Position numbers and translations under genes: made by a program. Below, piece by piece: positions 8,758 through 17,379 of a stretch of DNA of 64,000 nt. This stretch comes from JAHEJA01 sp965657215 (lineage in GTDB: Bacteria > Pseudomonadota > Alphaproteobacteria > Rhodobacterales > Rhodobacteraceae). Location of the stretch: positions 87,009 through 151,008 of the forward strand of contig CBFHNR010000005.1 of assembly GCA_965657215.1 (NCBI GenBank), given 5' to 3'. The notes beneath the pieces were generated by a model that searched no databases, was not told where the DNA came from, and saw only the letters and a list, made by a program, of their open reading frames with translations. Position 1 is the first letter of the stretch. Each line of letters starts with the position of its first letter.

Positions 8758-9050
8758 TACGCGTCATATCCTTCTACAATAACCATATCCGCCATTGAAA
8801 TCGGAGCCCTAATCGCAAAAGCGCGTTGATATTCAGGGCTATTGTAGCAATCCAAAGCGTCTTGATAGCTTGGGAATTCAAGGACGACAGTGCGGGGTTT
8901 TGCCTGACCTTCTTTGACCTCTTGCGATCCACCGCGTACGAGAAATGTCGCATTATATTTCTCGAAGGCTTCGGCGTTGGCCGCGCGATAGGCTTCATAT
9001 GCTTTGGGGTCATCGACCACGACGTGGCCTATCCAATATCCTTTGGGCAT
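8757..9050 (-). CDS. DUF1330 domain protein (dimeric alpha-beta barrel)
   Basis: The 97-residue protein has the DUF1330 pattern: KGYWIGHVVVDDPKAYEAY at the start, GGSQEVKEGQAKPRTVVLEFPS in the middle and the conserved YNSPEYQ helix. The fold is a ferredoxin-like dimer; family members have no settled enzymatic role. It is the first gene of the DUF1330-terB-phnD-like unit, starting at ATG 9050 with AGAGAGAT upstream as a weak ribosome site. Confidence 0.85.
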   Translation of the reverse strand: MPKGYWIGHVVVDDPKAYEAYRAANAEAFEKYNATFLVRGGSQEVKEGQAKPRTVVLEFPSYQDALDCYNSPEYQRAFAIRAPISMADMVIVEGYDA

Positions 9051-9142
9051 CTCATATCTCTCTTATGTTTGACTATATAAGTGGGGCAAGTTTCGCCAAG
9101 TCGCAAGGGCAAAGCCGCAGTCAGACCCTGGCTGTGCAGGAT

Positions 9143-9925
9143 CTATGATCCGAGTTTTGCAAACTGTCGGCTGAGAGTGTTGAGTTCCGCGTCAATCCCA
9201 AAGGGCGCGTTAATCATGAACAATCCAGAGCCAATCATGCGATGTCCGTCTCGCGCAGGGGGGAAGGTCACTTCATGCGTGATGGCATCGTCAAACTGAT
9301 GTTGAAGCGCGGTGATCATCGGTTTGTGGGCGTTGGATGTTAGGAGTGGGTACCATAACAAGATGACCCCAACATTCCATTTTTTGTTCACTTTCCCAAT
9401 GAAATCAGGGATCAAGCCGTAATCCGTTTTGATTTCATATGATGGGTCAATCAACATCACCCCCCGCCGTGGCGTTGGTGGCGTAATAGAAAGCGCCATT
9501 TCAAAGCCATCTTGCTGATAAACATTGGCGGCAGGAATAACATACCGAAGCGCGTCTGCTTCTTGCGGGTGTAATTCAGCAAGGTGAAGCGTATCTGTGT
9601 CTCGTAAAATTTGTTCCGCAATCATCGGCGAGCCGGGATAGGCCGTTGCACCATGATCGGCGCGACAGGTATCTAGAACCTTGGCATAGGGGTGCTGAGG
9701 CGAAAACCAATCACGCTCTTGTGCCACACGAATACCTTGCTCCGCTTCGCCCGTTTTCAACGCGGCTTGATCGTCCAAATGATACAACGCCCGCCCAGAA
9801 TGCGTTTCGATATAGCTGATCGGTTTATCTTTTCGGGTCAAATAGGACAAGCACGCCGCAAGAGTGGCGTGTTTATGGACATCGGCCAAGTTGCCCGCGT
9901 GAAAGATATGTTGATACGACAGCAT
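9143..9925 (-). CDS. rlmJ: 23S rRNA (adenine-2030-N6)-methyltransferase
   Basis: The 260-residue protein opens with MLSYQHIFHAGNLADVHKH, the hallmark of RlmJ, and later has the methyltransferase motif IV as DPSYE instead of the usual DPPYE. It uses S-adenosylmethionine to methylate A2030 of 23S rRNA (E. coli numbering). It follows pyrG with a 15-base gap and is probably co-transcribed with it. The DPSY variant keeps the catalytic Asp, Pro and Tyr, so activity is expected. Confidence 0.93.
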   Translation of the reverse strand: MLSYQHIFHAGNLADVHKHATLAACLSYLTRKDKPISYIETHSGRALYHLDDQAALKTGEAEQGIRVAQERDWFSPQHPYAKVLDTCRADHGATAYPGSPMIAEQILRDTDTLHLAELHPQEADALRYVIPAANVYQQDGFEMALSITPPTPRRGVMLIDPSYEIKTDYGLIPDFIGKVNKKWNVGVILLWYPLLTSNAHKPMITALQHQFDDAITHEVTFPPARDGHRMIGSGLFMINAPFGIDAELNTLSRQFAKLGS

Positions 9926-9940
9926 AAGGATCGCGCGCCG

Positions 9941-11584
9941 TTAAACGAGGCGCGAGTTTTCTTTTGCGGCCCGTACAAAATCTTTGAACAAAGGATGGGG
10001 TTCAAAGGGTTTTGATTTAAGCTCGGGGTGGAATTGAACGCCGATAAACCAAGGGTGGTCTGACCATTCTACAATTTCAGGCAGTTTGCCATCTGGCGAC
10101 ATGCCAGAGAAGGTAAGACCCACATTTTCCAGCTGCTCTTTGTATTTGGTGTCCACTTCATAGCGGTGGCGGTGACGCTCTTCGATGGTTGCGGCCCCAT
10201 AGACTTCGGCAACTTTCGATCCCTCAGTCAGCGCGGCGTCATAGGCACCAAGGCGCATTGTCCCGCCTTTGTCATCGTCCACTTTGCGTGCGACCTTGTG
10301 ATTGCCCTGCACCCATTCTTTGAGGTGATAGACAACAGGTTCAAACCGACGTTCGCCCGCTTCGTGATCGAATTCCTCAGATCCGGCATCCGTGACGCCT
10401 GCAACATTGCGCGCGGCTTCGATAACAGCCATTTGCATGCCCAAACAAATTCCAAGATAGGGAATTTTGTGAACACGGGCAAATTCGGCGGCTTTGATTT
10501 TGCCTTCTGTGCCGCGTTCGCCAAATCCACCGGGAACCAAGATGGCGTGGAACCCTTGCAAATAGGGGGTGGCGTCTTCTTTGTCGAAGATTTCGGCATC
10601 GACCCATTTGACGTTGACTTTGACGCGGTTGGCCATGCCGCCATGGGTCAAGGCCTCGGCAATAGACTTATAGGCATCTTCGAGCTGAGTGTATTTGCCT
10701 ACGATTGCAATGTTGACGTCGCCTTCAGGGTTGTAAATGCGATCCGCCACATCTTCCCAGCGGGACAATTCAGGTTTGGGCGCGGGGGCAATGCCAAAGG
10801 CATCAAGCACCGCCTGATCCAAGCCTTCACGGTGATAGGCAAGGGGGGCTTCGTAGATGGATTTCAAATCTTGCGCTGCAATGACGCTATCGGGGCGCAC
10901 GTTACAGAAAAGCGCCAGTTTTTCGCGCTCTTTCGCAGGAATTGGGCCTTCGGAGCGGCATACCAAAATATCAGGCGCAATGCCGATCGAGCGCAATTCT
11001 TTGACCGAGTGCTGTGTCGGCTTGGTTTTGAGCTCCCCGCTGGCTTTGATCCAAGGGAGCAGCGTCAGATGCATAAAGATACACTGACCGCGGGGTTTAT
11101 CTTGGGAAAATTGGCGGATGGCTTCGAAAAACGGAAGCCCCTCAATGTCACCAACGGTGCCCCCAATTTCACAAAGCATGAAATCAACTTCGTCTTCACC
11201 AATTGAGATAAAGTCTTTGATTTCATTGGTCACATGCGGGATCACTTGGATCGTTTTTCCTAGATAATCCCCACGACGCTCTTTTTCCAAAACAGTGGAA
11301 TAGACGCGGCCTGACGAAATGGAATCAGTCTTGCGAGCAGGTACACCTGTGAAACGCTCATAATGGCCCAAGTCTAAGTCCGTTTCTGCGCCATCGTCTG
11401 TGACAAAGACTTCGCCATGCTCAAACGGGCTCATCGTACCAGGATCAACGTTCAAATAGGGATCAAGCTTGCGCAAACGAACGCTGTAGCCACGCGCTTG
11501 AAGCAACGCCCCAAGAGCGGCTGAGGCCAATCCTTTGCCCAATGATGAAACAACACCACCTGTGATGAAAACAAATCTAGCCAT
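9941..11584 (-). CDS. pyrG: CTP synthase
   Basis: The 547-residue enzyme converts UTP to CTP using ATP and glutamine. The N-terminal synthetase domain begins FITGGVVSSLGKGLASAALG with the P-loop; the GATase domain has the nucleophile motif GICLGMQ (near residue 380) and the HPEL histidine near residue 517. Length and motif order are normal. It lies downstream of secG, an arrangement common in Rhodobacterales, but a hairpin separates the two, so it may have its own promoter in the 117 bases between 11585 and 11701. Confidence 0.97.
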   Translation of the reverse strand: MARFVFITGGVVSSLGKGLASAALGALLQARGYSVRLRKLDPYLNVDPGTMSPFEHGEVFVTDDGAETDLDLGHYERFTGVPARKTDSISSGRVYSTVLEKERRGDYLGKTIQVIPHVTNEIKDFISIGEDEVDFMLCEIGGTVGDIEGLPFFEAIRQFSQDKPRGQCIFMHLTLLPWIKASGELKTKPTQHSVKELRSIGIAPDILVCRSEGPIPAKEREKLALFCNVRPDSVIAAQDLKSIYEAPLAYHREGLDQAVLDAFGIAPAPKPELSRWEDVADRIYNPEGDVNIAIVGKYTQLEDAYKSIAEALTHGGMANRVKVNVKWVDAEIFDKEDATPYLQGFHAILVPGGFGERGTEGKIKAAEFARVHKIPYLGICLGMQMAVIEAARNVAGVTDAGSEEFDHEAGERRFEPVVYHLKEWVQGNHKVARKVDDDKGGTMRLGAYDAALTEGSKVAEVYGAATIEERHRHRYEVDTKYKEQLENVGLTFSGMSPDGKLPEIVEWSDHPWFIGVQFHPELKSKPFEPHPLFKDFVRAAKENSRLV

Positions 11585-11700
11585 GTATGGGCGCTCCCGT
11601 GAAGTTGGCGTCTAGCGTATCGCAATATGGCGTCCAAAGTGATTTGAAAAAATCACAGTACCACGGGACTTGAGACATAAAGGATTCGCAGCATTAATGC

Positions 11701-11732
11701 AATAAGACCGCAAGATAATGTTGCGGCCTTTT
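11701..11732 (-). terminator. Terminator hairpin downstream of secG
   Basis: CCGCAA (11708-11713) and TTGCGG (11721-11726) form a six-pair stem around a seven-base loop. On the minus strand the stem is followed by TCTTATT, a weak T tract; on the plus strand by CCTTTT. It lies just after the secG stop at 11757 and separates secG from pyrG. Confidence 0.55.
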
Positions 11733-11756
11733 GGCTACCCTCAAGGGGTAGTGGTA

Positions 11757-12116
11757 TTAGTTAGCGCTTGGAACGAGGGGCGCCGCATCATCCGCGCTTG
11801 GCGGAAGAAGGGCATCCGTGTCCGGAAGGGCTGGTGTGCTCTCTTCTACAGCTGGGGCTGTGCCCAAGCGATCAAAGACAGACGATCCAGCCGAATTCTG
11901 AGCTGCGATTACCGTAAGCGTGAGCGATGTGATGATAAACGCAATCGCAAGGAACCATGTGACCTTGGTGAGCGCCGTTGCTGCGCTGCGTCCTGACATG
12001 GCGCCATCACCGCCGCCGCCCATTCCGAGGCCCCCACCTTCGGAGCGTTGCAAAAGAACGACGCCCACAAGAGCAAGTGCCAAGATTAGGTGGATGGTAA
12101 GAATGACGTTTTCCAT
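11757..12116 (-). CDS. secG: Preprotein translocase subunit SecG
   Basis: The start at ATG 12116 (MENVILTIHLI) is chosen over the longer frame because SecG proteins begin with the first membrane helix. The product has two hydrophobic segments (residues about 3-23 and 55-77) joined by the glycine-rich RSEGGGLGMGGGG loop diagnostic of SecG, then a proline/alanine-rich tail ending in PLVPSAN. It is part of the SecYEG channel and aids SecA-driven export. Upstream of it (12117-12254) lies an intergenic region that should carry its promoter. Confidence 0.93.
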   Translation of the reverse strand: MENVILTIHLILALALVGVVLLQRSEGGGLGMGGGGDGAMSGRSAATALTKVTWFLAIAFIITSLTLTVIAAQNSAGSSVFDRLGTAPAVEESTPALPDTDALLPPSADDAAPLVPSAN

Positions 12117-12254
12117 AAGGCCCCGCGAAGTCTGTTTCAGCGCGCTAGATAAGAAAGATTTACGCAATGGGCAAGGCTTGATTGCGAAAGAGCGATGGGA
12201 ATTGGCGAATTTTCAACAAAAGAGGTAGGTCTGCGCCACTTCTAAGCGCTGCGT

Positions 12255-12650
12255 TCAGTCAGAAACATCATCCATGTCGGATTGCCCACTGATTGCGCGG
12301 CGAATGTGTGACCAGCTAAGACCAAGGCCCAACACGAGGCTCGCGGCGATATTCCCAAGCCAGAGATTGAAGGCGGCATTCCTTATATCTAACCAACCTA
12401 AATCATAGAGCACCCATGCCAAGGCGGCTAATATCGCCAAGACTAAGCCCATGCCAAACACGCCGATAGAGCGCAGCGTTGCGCGCAAATAGATGATGTA
12501 GCCAACAGCCAACAACAATCCAAACAACGTCACCATAGGTAAATTTTCGCTAAAATTTGCCACGGCCCATTGAACATAGTTCCACTGAGTCGGGTTATAT
12601 GTTGCCGCAATTAAAAAGAAGGCGATTGCCCACCGAACCAAGAATCCCAT
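12255..12650 (-). CDS. Small integral membrane protein (DUF6524-like)
   Basis: The 131-residue protein has four predicted membrane helices (about residues 4-20, 38-54, 63-83 and 93-113) and a short acidic C-terminal tail (SGQSDMDDVSD). It resembles a conserved Rhodobacterales membrane family with no assigned function. It is transcribed away from purA, whose start is 139 bases to the right, so the two share a divergent promoter region. Confidence 0.7.
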   Translation of the reverse strand: MGFLVRWAIAFFLIAATYNPTQWNYVQWAVANFSENLPMVTLFGLLLAVGYIIYLRATLRSIGVFGMGLVLAILAALAWVLYDLGWLDIRNAAFNLWLGNIAASLVLGLGLSWSHIRRAISGQSDMDDVSD

Positions 12651-12788
12651 TGCTATCCCTCACAAAAGTTAGGGTTAGAATGCGAATTTTATCAGGAGTG
12701 TCTAGTCCTGCGGCAATTTCGAGGTTTCTTTCACTGACATGTCCAGTTATATCGACGCGGGTTTCACGCGTATTCAGAAAGGTCCAAT

Positions 12789-14081
12789 ATGGCTAACGTA
12801 GTGGTTGTCGGCGCTCAATGGGGCGACGAAGGCAAAGGCAAAATTGTAGACTGGCTTAGTGAACGTGCCGATGTGATTGCGCGCTTCCAAGGGGGCCACA
12901 ATGCGGGCCACACTTTGGTTATCGATGGAAATGTCTATAAATTGCACGCTTTGCCGTCTGGCGTTGTGCGCGGTGGCAAGCTCTCTGTTATCGGAAATGG
13001 CGTTGTCTTGGATCCGTGGCATTTATTGACCGAAATCGAAACTGTCCGCGCTCAAGGCGTCACGATTTCCCCTGAAACGCTGATGATTGCGGAAAACACG
13101 CCGTTGATTTTGCCAGTTCACGGCGAATTGGACCGTGCGCGCGAGAATCAAAACTCGGTTGCGAAAATCGGAACCACTGGGCGAGGTATTGGGCCAGCCT
13201 ATGAAGACAAAGTGGGCCGTCGCGCTATTCGTGTTGCGGACCTTGCAGATCGAGCCACGTTAGAGGCGCGCGTTGATCGTATGCTTCAGCATCACGACAC
13301 ATTGCGCCGCGGCATGGGCCTAGAGCCTGTTGATCGCGATGAGCTATTGCAAAAGCTCAATGACATTGCGCCACAGATTTTGGAATATGCTGCCCCCGTT
13401 TGGAAGGTCCTTAACGAAAAACGCAAAGCAGGTAAGCGGATTTTGTTCGAAGGGGCGCAAGGCGCTTTGTTGGATATTGATTTTGGGACCTATCCATTTG
13501 TGACGTCCTCAAACGTAATCGCGGGCCAAGCGGCCACTGGCACAGGTATCGGGCCAGGTGGCATTGATTTTGTGCTCGGCATTGTGAAAGCCTATACAAC
13601 CCGCGTTGGTGAGGGGCCGTTCCCGACGGAGCTTGATGACGCGGATGGTCAACGCTTGGGCGAACGGGGCCACGAATTCGGAACGACAACAGGTCGCAAA
13701 CGTCGCTGTGGTTGGTTTGATGCGGTTCTTGTGCGCCAAACATGCGCGACGTCGGGTGTGACAGGTATTTCCCTGACAAAACTAGATGTTTTGGACGGGT
13801 TTGAGCGGCTCAAAATTTGTGTTGGATATGATCTAGACGGAAAACGTTTGGATTACTTGCCAACTGCAGCGGATCAACAAGCACGCTGCACACCGATCTA
13901 TGAAGAAATGGATGGGTGGAGCGAAAGCACAGAAGGTGCGCGCAGCTGGGCGGATTTGCCTGCAAACGCGATCAAATACGTGCGTCGTGTCGAAGAGCTG
14001 ATTGAGTGCCCTGTTTCGATGTTGTCGACCTCGCCAGAGCGAGAAGACACAATCCTTGTCACTGACCCGTTCCAAGACTGA
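12789..14081 (+). CDS. purA: Adenylosuccinate synthase
   Basis: The 430-residue enzyme makes adenylosuccinate from IMP, aspartate and GTP, the first step from IMP to AMP. Seen: the N-terminal GDEGKGKIVD GTP-binding/catalytic motif with the catalytic Asp, HNAGHT (catalytic His), IGTTGRGIGPAYEDK and the GTTTGRKRRCGWFD segment. Length and motifs are typical. AGAAAGG lies upstream of ATG 12789. Its last base is the first base of the DUF2842 gene (TGATG), so the two are coupled. Confidence 0.97.
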   Translation: MANVVVVGAQWGDEGKGKIVDWLSERADVIARFQGGHNAGHTLVIDGNVYKLHALPSGVVRGGKLSVIGNGVVLDPWHLLTEIETVRAQGVTISPETLMIAENTPLILPVHGELDRARENQNSVAKIGTTGRGIGPAYEDKVGRRAIRVADLADRATLEARVDRMLQHHDTLRRGMGLEPVDRDELLQKLNDIAPQILEYAAPVWKVLNEKRKAGKRILFEGAQGALLDIDFGTYPFVTSSNVIAGQAATGTGIGPGGIDFVLGIVKAYTTRVGEGPFPTELDDADGQRLGERGHEFGTTTGRKRRCGWFDAVLVRQTCATSGVTGISLTKLDVLDGFERLKICVGYDLDGKRLDYLPTAADQQARCTPIYEEMDGWSESTEGARSWADLPANAIKYVRRVEELIECPVSMLSTSPEREDTILVTDPFQD

Positions 14082-14302
14082 TGGCGTTAAGTTACAAAGC
14101 CCGTCGTCGGTGGTCCTTGATCATCTTGTTGGTTGGATTGCCGCTCTACATCGTGATCTCAGTCAATGTGATCGATCTGTTTGGCATTCAAAACAAGCTG
14201 ATCCAATTGATCGTCTATATTGTCTTGGGGGTTCTTTGGGCCTTCCCCTTGAAATCTGTTTTCAAAGGCATTGGACAAGAAGACCCAGACAAGCAGGACT
14301 AA
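14081..14302 (+). CDS. DUF2842 small membrane protein
   Basis: The 73-residue protein has two membrane helices (about residues 12-30 and 43-58), a positively charged start (YKARRRW) and the PLKSVFKGIGQEDPD ending typical of DUF2842 in alphaproteobacteria. No function is known. It overlaps the purA stop by one base (TGATG) and is followed at once by a strong terminator, so it is the last gene of the purA unit. Confidence 0.85.
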   Translation: MALSYKARRRWSLIILLVGLPLYIVISVNVIDLFGIQNKLIQLIVYIVLGVLWAFPLKSVFKGIGQEDPDKQD

Positions 14303-14303
14303 A

Positions 14304-14326
14304 AAAGGCCCCAAATTGGGGCCTTT
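14304..14326 (+). terminator. Rho-independent terminator after purA-DUF2842
   Basis: AAAGGCCCC and GGGGCCTTT form a nine-pair stem with the five-base loop AAATT, overlapping the region directly after the DUF2842 stop. The stem is symmetrical, so it could act in both directions. Confidence 0.85.
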
Positions 14327-14362
14327 CGACAGACGCAAAAATTTTGCATATTGATCTGTATT

Positions 14363-14584
14363 ATGAAAATTGAAAATTTAAAAATAGCGGGCATCAAGGC
14401 CGCCGTAGTCCTCATTCCCACGTGGCTTGTGGCTTTGGTGACGGATAAGATGGTCTTTGTGGTGCCAATGCTTGCCGCTGCAAGCTTCTTTGCGGGAGCT
14501 GTTGAATTGACGGATGAAAATGTCCGACGTCGATTGGACGACGATACGGAGGACGGAGACGTTGACGTTTTGGGCGAGGACTAA
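14363..14584 (+). CDS. Small membrane protein of unknown function
   Basis: ATG 14363 (MKIENLKIAG) is preferred to an upstream TTG. The 73-residue product has two hydrophobic stretches (about residues 8-24 and 28-46) and a strongly acidic tail (DDDTEDGDVDVLGED). No family was recognised. It follows the purA terminator by only 37 bases and has no clear ribosome-binding site, so the coding call is moderate. Confidence 0.55.
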   Translation: MKIENLKIAGIKAAVVLIPTWLVALVTDKMVFVVPMLAAASFFAGAVELTDENVRRRLDDDTEDGDVDVLGED

Positions 14585-14625
14585 CCCAAACTCAATTGCA
14601 TCTAAATGTAGTTTAGGAAAATAAC

Positions 14626-15228
14626 ATGCCAGACATAATTTACATTCTGACGAACGAAGCCATGCAAGGCTATGTGAAAATTGGAAAAACTAAAAAGTCA
14701 TTGTCGCAACGCCTAAAGCAATTAGATGTCACATCCCTCCCTTTGCCGTTTGAATGTTTTTTCGCAGCTGAAGTAGAAAATTGTGACGTTGTTGAACGTC
14801 TTCTGCACGATGCCTTCGCAGATCGTCGCACGCGCAAATCGCGCGAGTTTTTTGAAATTGCACCCGAGCGTGTGGCCTCGGCCCTCAAGCTGGCTGCCCT
14901 TCGGGAAATTACTGTTGAGGATGTGATTGACGATGAGGCGCGTGCCGCAATCAAAGAGACGATAGAGCGGCGATCCCCGTTCAATTTTGCAATAGTTAAT
15001 GTTCCGATTGGTGCCACCTTGGTTCATACAGGCGACGAGGCGGCGACGTGTCAGGTTGTCAATTCTAAGCAAGTTGAGTTTGAGGGCGAATTAGTGAGCC
15101 TCTCGGACGCGGCCTTGCGCGTCTATCACAGACTTGGCAAGAATTGGAAAACAGTGAGCGGTCCGACAAGTTGGTTGTATGAAAATGAAATGCTTGATAC
15201 GCGCCGCCGACGCATTGAAAACGCGTGA
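14626..15228 (+). CDS. GIY-YIG (T5orf172-type) nuclease-domain protein
   Basis: The 200-residue protein begins with a GIY-YIG-like core: DIIYILTNEAMQGYVKIGKT (residues 3-22; IYI and YVKIG match the two signature strands), then Arg in LSQRLKQLD, ending with REFFEIAPE containing the metal-binding Glu. This variant is common in phage and accessory genes. Residues 95-200 form an unassigned domain. It lies alone between a small membrane gene and yjbQ. A DNA-repair, defence or phage-derived role is possible; nothing in the neighbours decides. Confidence 0.75.
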   Translation: MPDIIYILTNEAMQGYVKIGKTKKSLSQRLKQLDVTSLPLPFECFFAAEVENCDVVERLLHDAFADRRTRKSREFFEIAPERVASALKLAALREITVEDVIDDEARAAIKETIERRSPFNFAIVNVPIGATLVHTGDEAATCQVVNSKQVEFEGELVSLSDAALRVYHRLGKNWKTVSGPTSWLYENEMLDTRRRRIENA

Positions 15229-15250
15229 CACATACCGACCCAATACCGAC

Positions 15251-15664
15251 ATGAAACAGACTACGGAATTTTCGATTTTGACAAAGGGCCAAGGGCTTTA
15301 TGAATTTACGCGAGAGGTGTCGGATTGGGTTCAGGGGACGGGGCTGTTGACCCTGTTTATTCGCCACACCTCTGCCAGTCTTTTGATCCAAGAGAATGCG
15401 GATCCTGAGGTGAAATCTGATCTCGCTGAGTTCTTTCACCGCCTCGTTCCTCCGACAACGGATCCCAGCATGCACTATCTCACCCATACCTATGAGGGGC
15501 CAGATGACATGCCTGCCCATATCAAGGCCGCGATGATGCCTGTATCGCTCTCGATCCCAGTGATTGATGGGCGCCTCTGTTTGGGAACATGGCAGGGCAT
15601 CTATGTGTTCGAACATCGTGATGCCCCGCATGATCGACGTATTCGCGCTTATCTGTCTGGATAA
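15251..15664 (+). CDS. yjbQ: YjbQ/UPF0047 family protein
   Basis: ATG 15251 (MKQTTEFSI) is chosen because the family begins there; the frame is open 24 codons further into the GIY-YIG gene. The 137-residue protein contains LFIRHTSASLLIQENADPEV, with the conserved His and Asn of the active site, and ends with GTWQGIYVFEHRD. Members have weak thiamine-phosphate synthase activity when overproduced; the true role is unclear. It starts 22 bases after the preceding gene. Confidence 0.9.
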   Translation: MKQTTEFSILTKGQGLYEFTREVSDWVQGTGLLTLFIRHTSASLLIQENADPEVKSDLAEFFHRLVPPTTDPSMHYLTHTYEGPDDMPAHIKAAMMPVSLSIPVIDGRLCLGTWQGIYVFEHRDAPHDRRIRAYLSG

Positions 15665-15749
15665 ATCGGTTAAATTTTGTGAGTTTGTTGGCTTATTTAG
15701 CGCAGAAATTTCCCCTCTACCCAAATTGTTGTTGCTGTCCTATACTGCC

Positions 15750-15758
15750 TGTGGATAA
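15750..15758 (-). promoter_or_regulatory. Perfect DnaA box upstream of nrdR
   Basis: The minus strand reads TTATCCACA, the strict DnaA-box consensus, 54 bases before the nrdR start. A single box can occur by chance, but it lies in the nrdR promoter region, where DnaA control of nucleotide-synthesis genes would make sense. No second box or AT-rich unwinding element was seen nearby. Confidence 0.4.
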
Positions 15759-15811
15759 CTTGGCTAAAGACCAAGATATATGAGGCAGACCATTGAGAGA
15801 AAGGAAATGCT

Positions 15812-16279
15812 ATGCGTTGTCCGTTTTGCGGTAATATCGATACGCAGGTAAAGGATTCACGTCCCGCTGAGGATCACGTCTCTATTCGCCGTCGCCGGTT
15901 TTGTTCAGCCTGCGGAGGCCGTTTCACGACATATGAACGCGTGCAATTGCGGGATCTGGTAGTGATCAAAACCAATGGCCGTCGCGAAGACTTTGATCGG
16001 GATAAGCTTGAACGCTCTATCCGCATCGCTTTGCAAAAACGCCCAGTGGAACATGATCGTATGGATCAGATGATCTCTGGTATTGTACGTCGTTTGGAAA
16101 GCATGGGCGAAACGGATATCAATTCCAAGATGATCGGTGAAATCGTCATGGAGGCTTTGGCGCGTATTGATACCGTTGCTTACGTGCGTTTTGCGAGTGT
16201 TTACAAGAACTTCCAAGCGGCGGATGACTTTGACAAATTTGTTTCTGAGCTCCGTCCAGACGTCGAAAAAGAAAGCTAA
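15812..16279 (+). CDS. nrdR: Transcriptional repressor of ribonucleotide reductase genes
   Basis: The 155-residue protein has the NrdR zinc ribbon (CPFCG at residues 3-7, CSACG around 31-35) followed by an ATP-cone domain starting near VIKTNGRREDFDRDKL. It senses ATP/dATP and represses nrd genes through paired NrdR boxes. AGAAAGGAA precedes ATG 15812. It leads a short unit with ribD, eight bases downstream. A perfect DnaA box lies 54 bases upstream of the start. Confidence 0.97.
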   Translation: MRCPFCGNIDTQVKDSRPAEDHVSIRRRRFCSACGGRFTTYERVQLRDLVVIKTNGRREDFDRDKLERSIRIALQKRPVEHDRMDQMISGIVRRLESMGETDINSKMIGEIVMEALARIDTVAYVRFASVYKNFQAADDFDKFVSELRPDVEKES

Positions 16280-16287
16280 TTGTCGCC

Positions 16288-17379
16288 GTGTCGCATGAGA
16301 AATTTATGGCGATGGCCCTTAGTTTGGGCCGTCGTGGGCTTGGTCAGACATGGCCTAACCCATCAGTTGGATGTGTGATTGTCAAAGATGGTCGCGTCAT
16401 CGGGCGTGGCTGGACCGCTGATGGGGGGCGCCCTCATGCCGAACCTCAGGCCTTGGCTCAAGCTGGGGCCGACGCTATGGGCGCAACTGTTTATGTGACC
16501 TTGGAACCGTGCTCACATGTTGGTCAAACCCCGCCCTGTGCTCAGACCTTGATTGACGCTCAAGTCGGACATGTGGTTGCGGCCCTTGCGGATCATGATC
16601 CACGCGTCGATGGACGTGGGTTTGATATGCTGCGCGCTGCGGGTATTCCCGTCAGGACAGGGGTTCTGGCTGAGCGTGCTGCGCAGGATCACAGGGGCTT
16701 CTTTTTGCGCTGTGATGAAGGCCGTCCCATGCTCTGCCTCAAGTTGGCCTCAAGCTTTGATGGGCGGATTGCAACCGCGACTGGGGACAGCCAGTGGATT
16801 ACTGATGCCCCCGCGCGGCGGTTGGTTCATTTGATGCGGGCAACGCATGATGCGGTCTTGATTGGTGGGGGAACGGCGCGGGATGATGATCCCTCGCTCA
16901 CCGTACGGGATTTGGGTATTGATCACCATCCTGTGCGTGTTGTCGCCTCGCGCAATCTTGATCTTCCGATGTCTGGTAAATTGGCTCAAACGGCCGCGCA
17001 AACACCGCTTTGGCTCTGTCATGGTCCACGGGTGAGTGAGGATCTTAAATCTGCGTGGCTTGGGTTAGGGGCGGTATTGATCGAATGCCGTGAGACCGCG
17101 CAAGGGTTGGATATGCGCTCTGTTATGAACGCGCTTGGGGACAAGGGGATCACACGGGTCTTTTGCGAAGGTGGCGGCACATTGGCGGCCTCCTTGTTAC
17201 AGGCGGATGTGGTGGATGAGCTGATTGGATTTAGCGCAGGTGTTGTGATTGGGTCTGAAGGACGCTCCTCGATTGGTCCGCTTGGTCTCACGCGGCTTGC
17301 AAGCGCGCAACGTTTCACGCTGGCGCAGACGCGCCCAATTGGTCCAGATGTCCTGCATGTGTGGAACCGCGCGCCCTAG
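16288..17379 (+). CDS. ribD: Bifunctional diaminohydroxyphosphoribosylaminopyrimidine deaminase / 5-amino-6-ribosylamino-uracil reductase
   Basis: The start is GTG 16288. Residues 1-145 form the zinc deaminase with GRPHAEPQAL (His, Glu) and EPCSHVGQTPPC (two zinc cysteines); residues 146-363 form the NADPH reductase (LKLASSFDGRIATATGDSQWIT). It carries out the second and third steps of riboflavin synthesis. It follows nrdR by eight bases, as in many bacteria. Its end overlaps the convergent kpsC gene by four bases. The riboflavin synthase ribE is 4.7 kb to the right, beyond the capsule genes. Confidence 0.95.
   Translation: MSHEKFMAMALSLGRRGLGQTWPNPSVGCVIVKDGRVIGRGWTADGGRPHAEPQALAQAGADAMGATVYVTLEPCSHVGQTPPCAQTLIDAQVGHVVAALADHDPRVDGRGFDMLRAAGIPVRTGVLAERAAQDHRGFFLRCDEGRPMLCLKLASSFDGRIATATGDSQWITDAPARRLVHLMRATHDAVLIGGGTARDDDPSLTVRDLGIDHHPVRVVASRNLDLPMSGKLAQTAAQTPLWLCHGPRVSEDLKSAWLGLGAVLIECRETAQGLDMRSVMNALGDKGITRVFCEGGGTLAASLLQADVVDELIGFSAGVVIGSEGRSSIGPLGLTRLASAQRFTLAQTRPIGPDVLHVWNRAP

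Noticed and set aside
10166..11206. Long open frame on the plus strand (346 codons)
   Set aside because: It lies opposite pyrG, whose protein is unmistakable; the plus-strand product has no recognisable domain.
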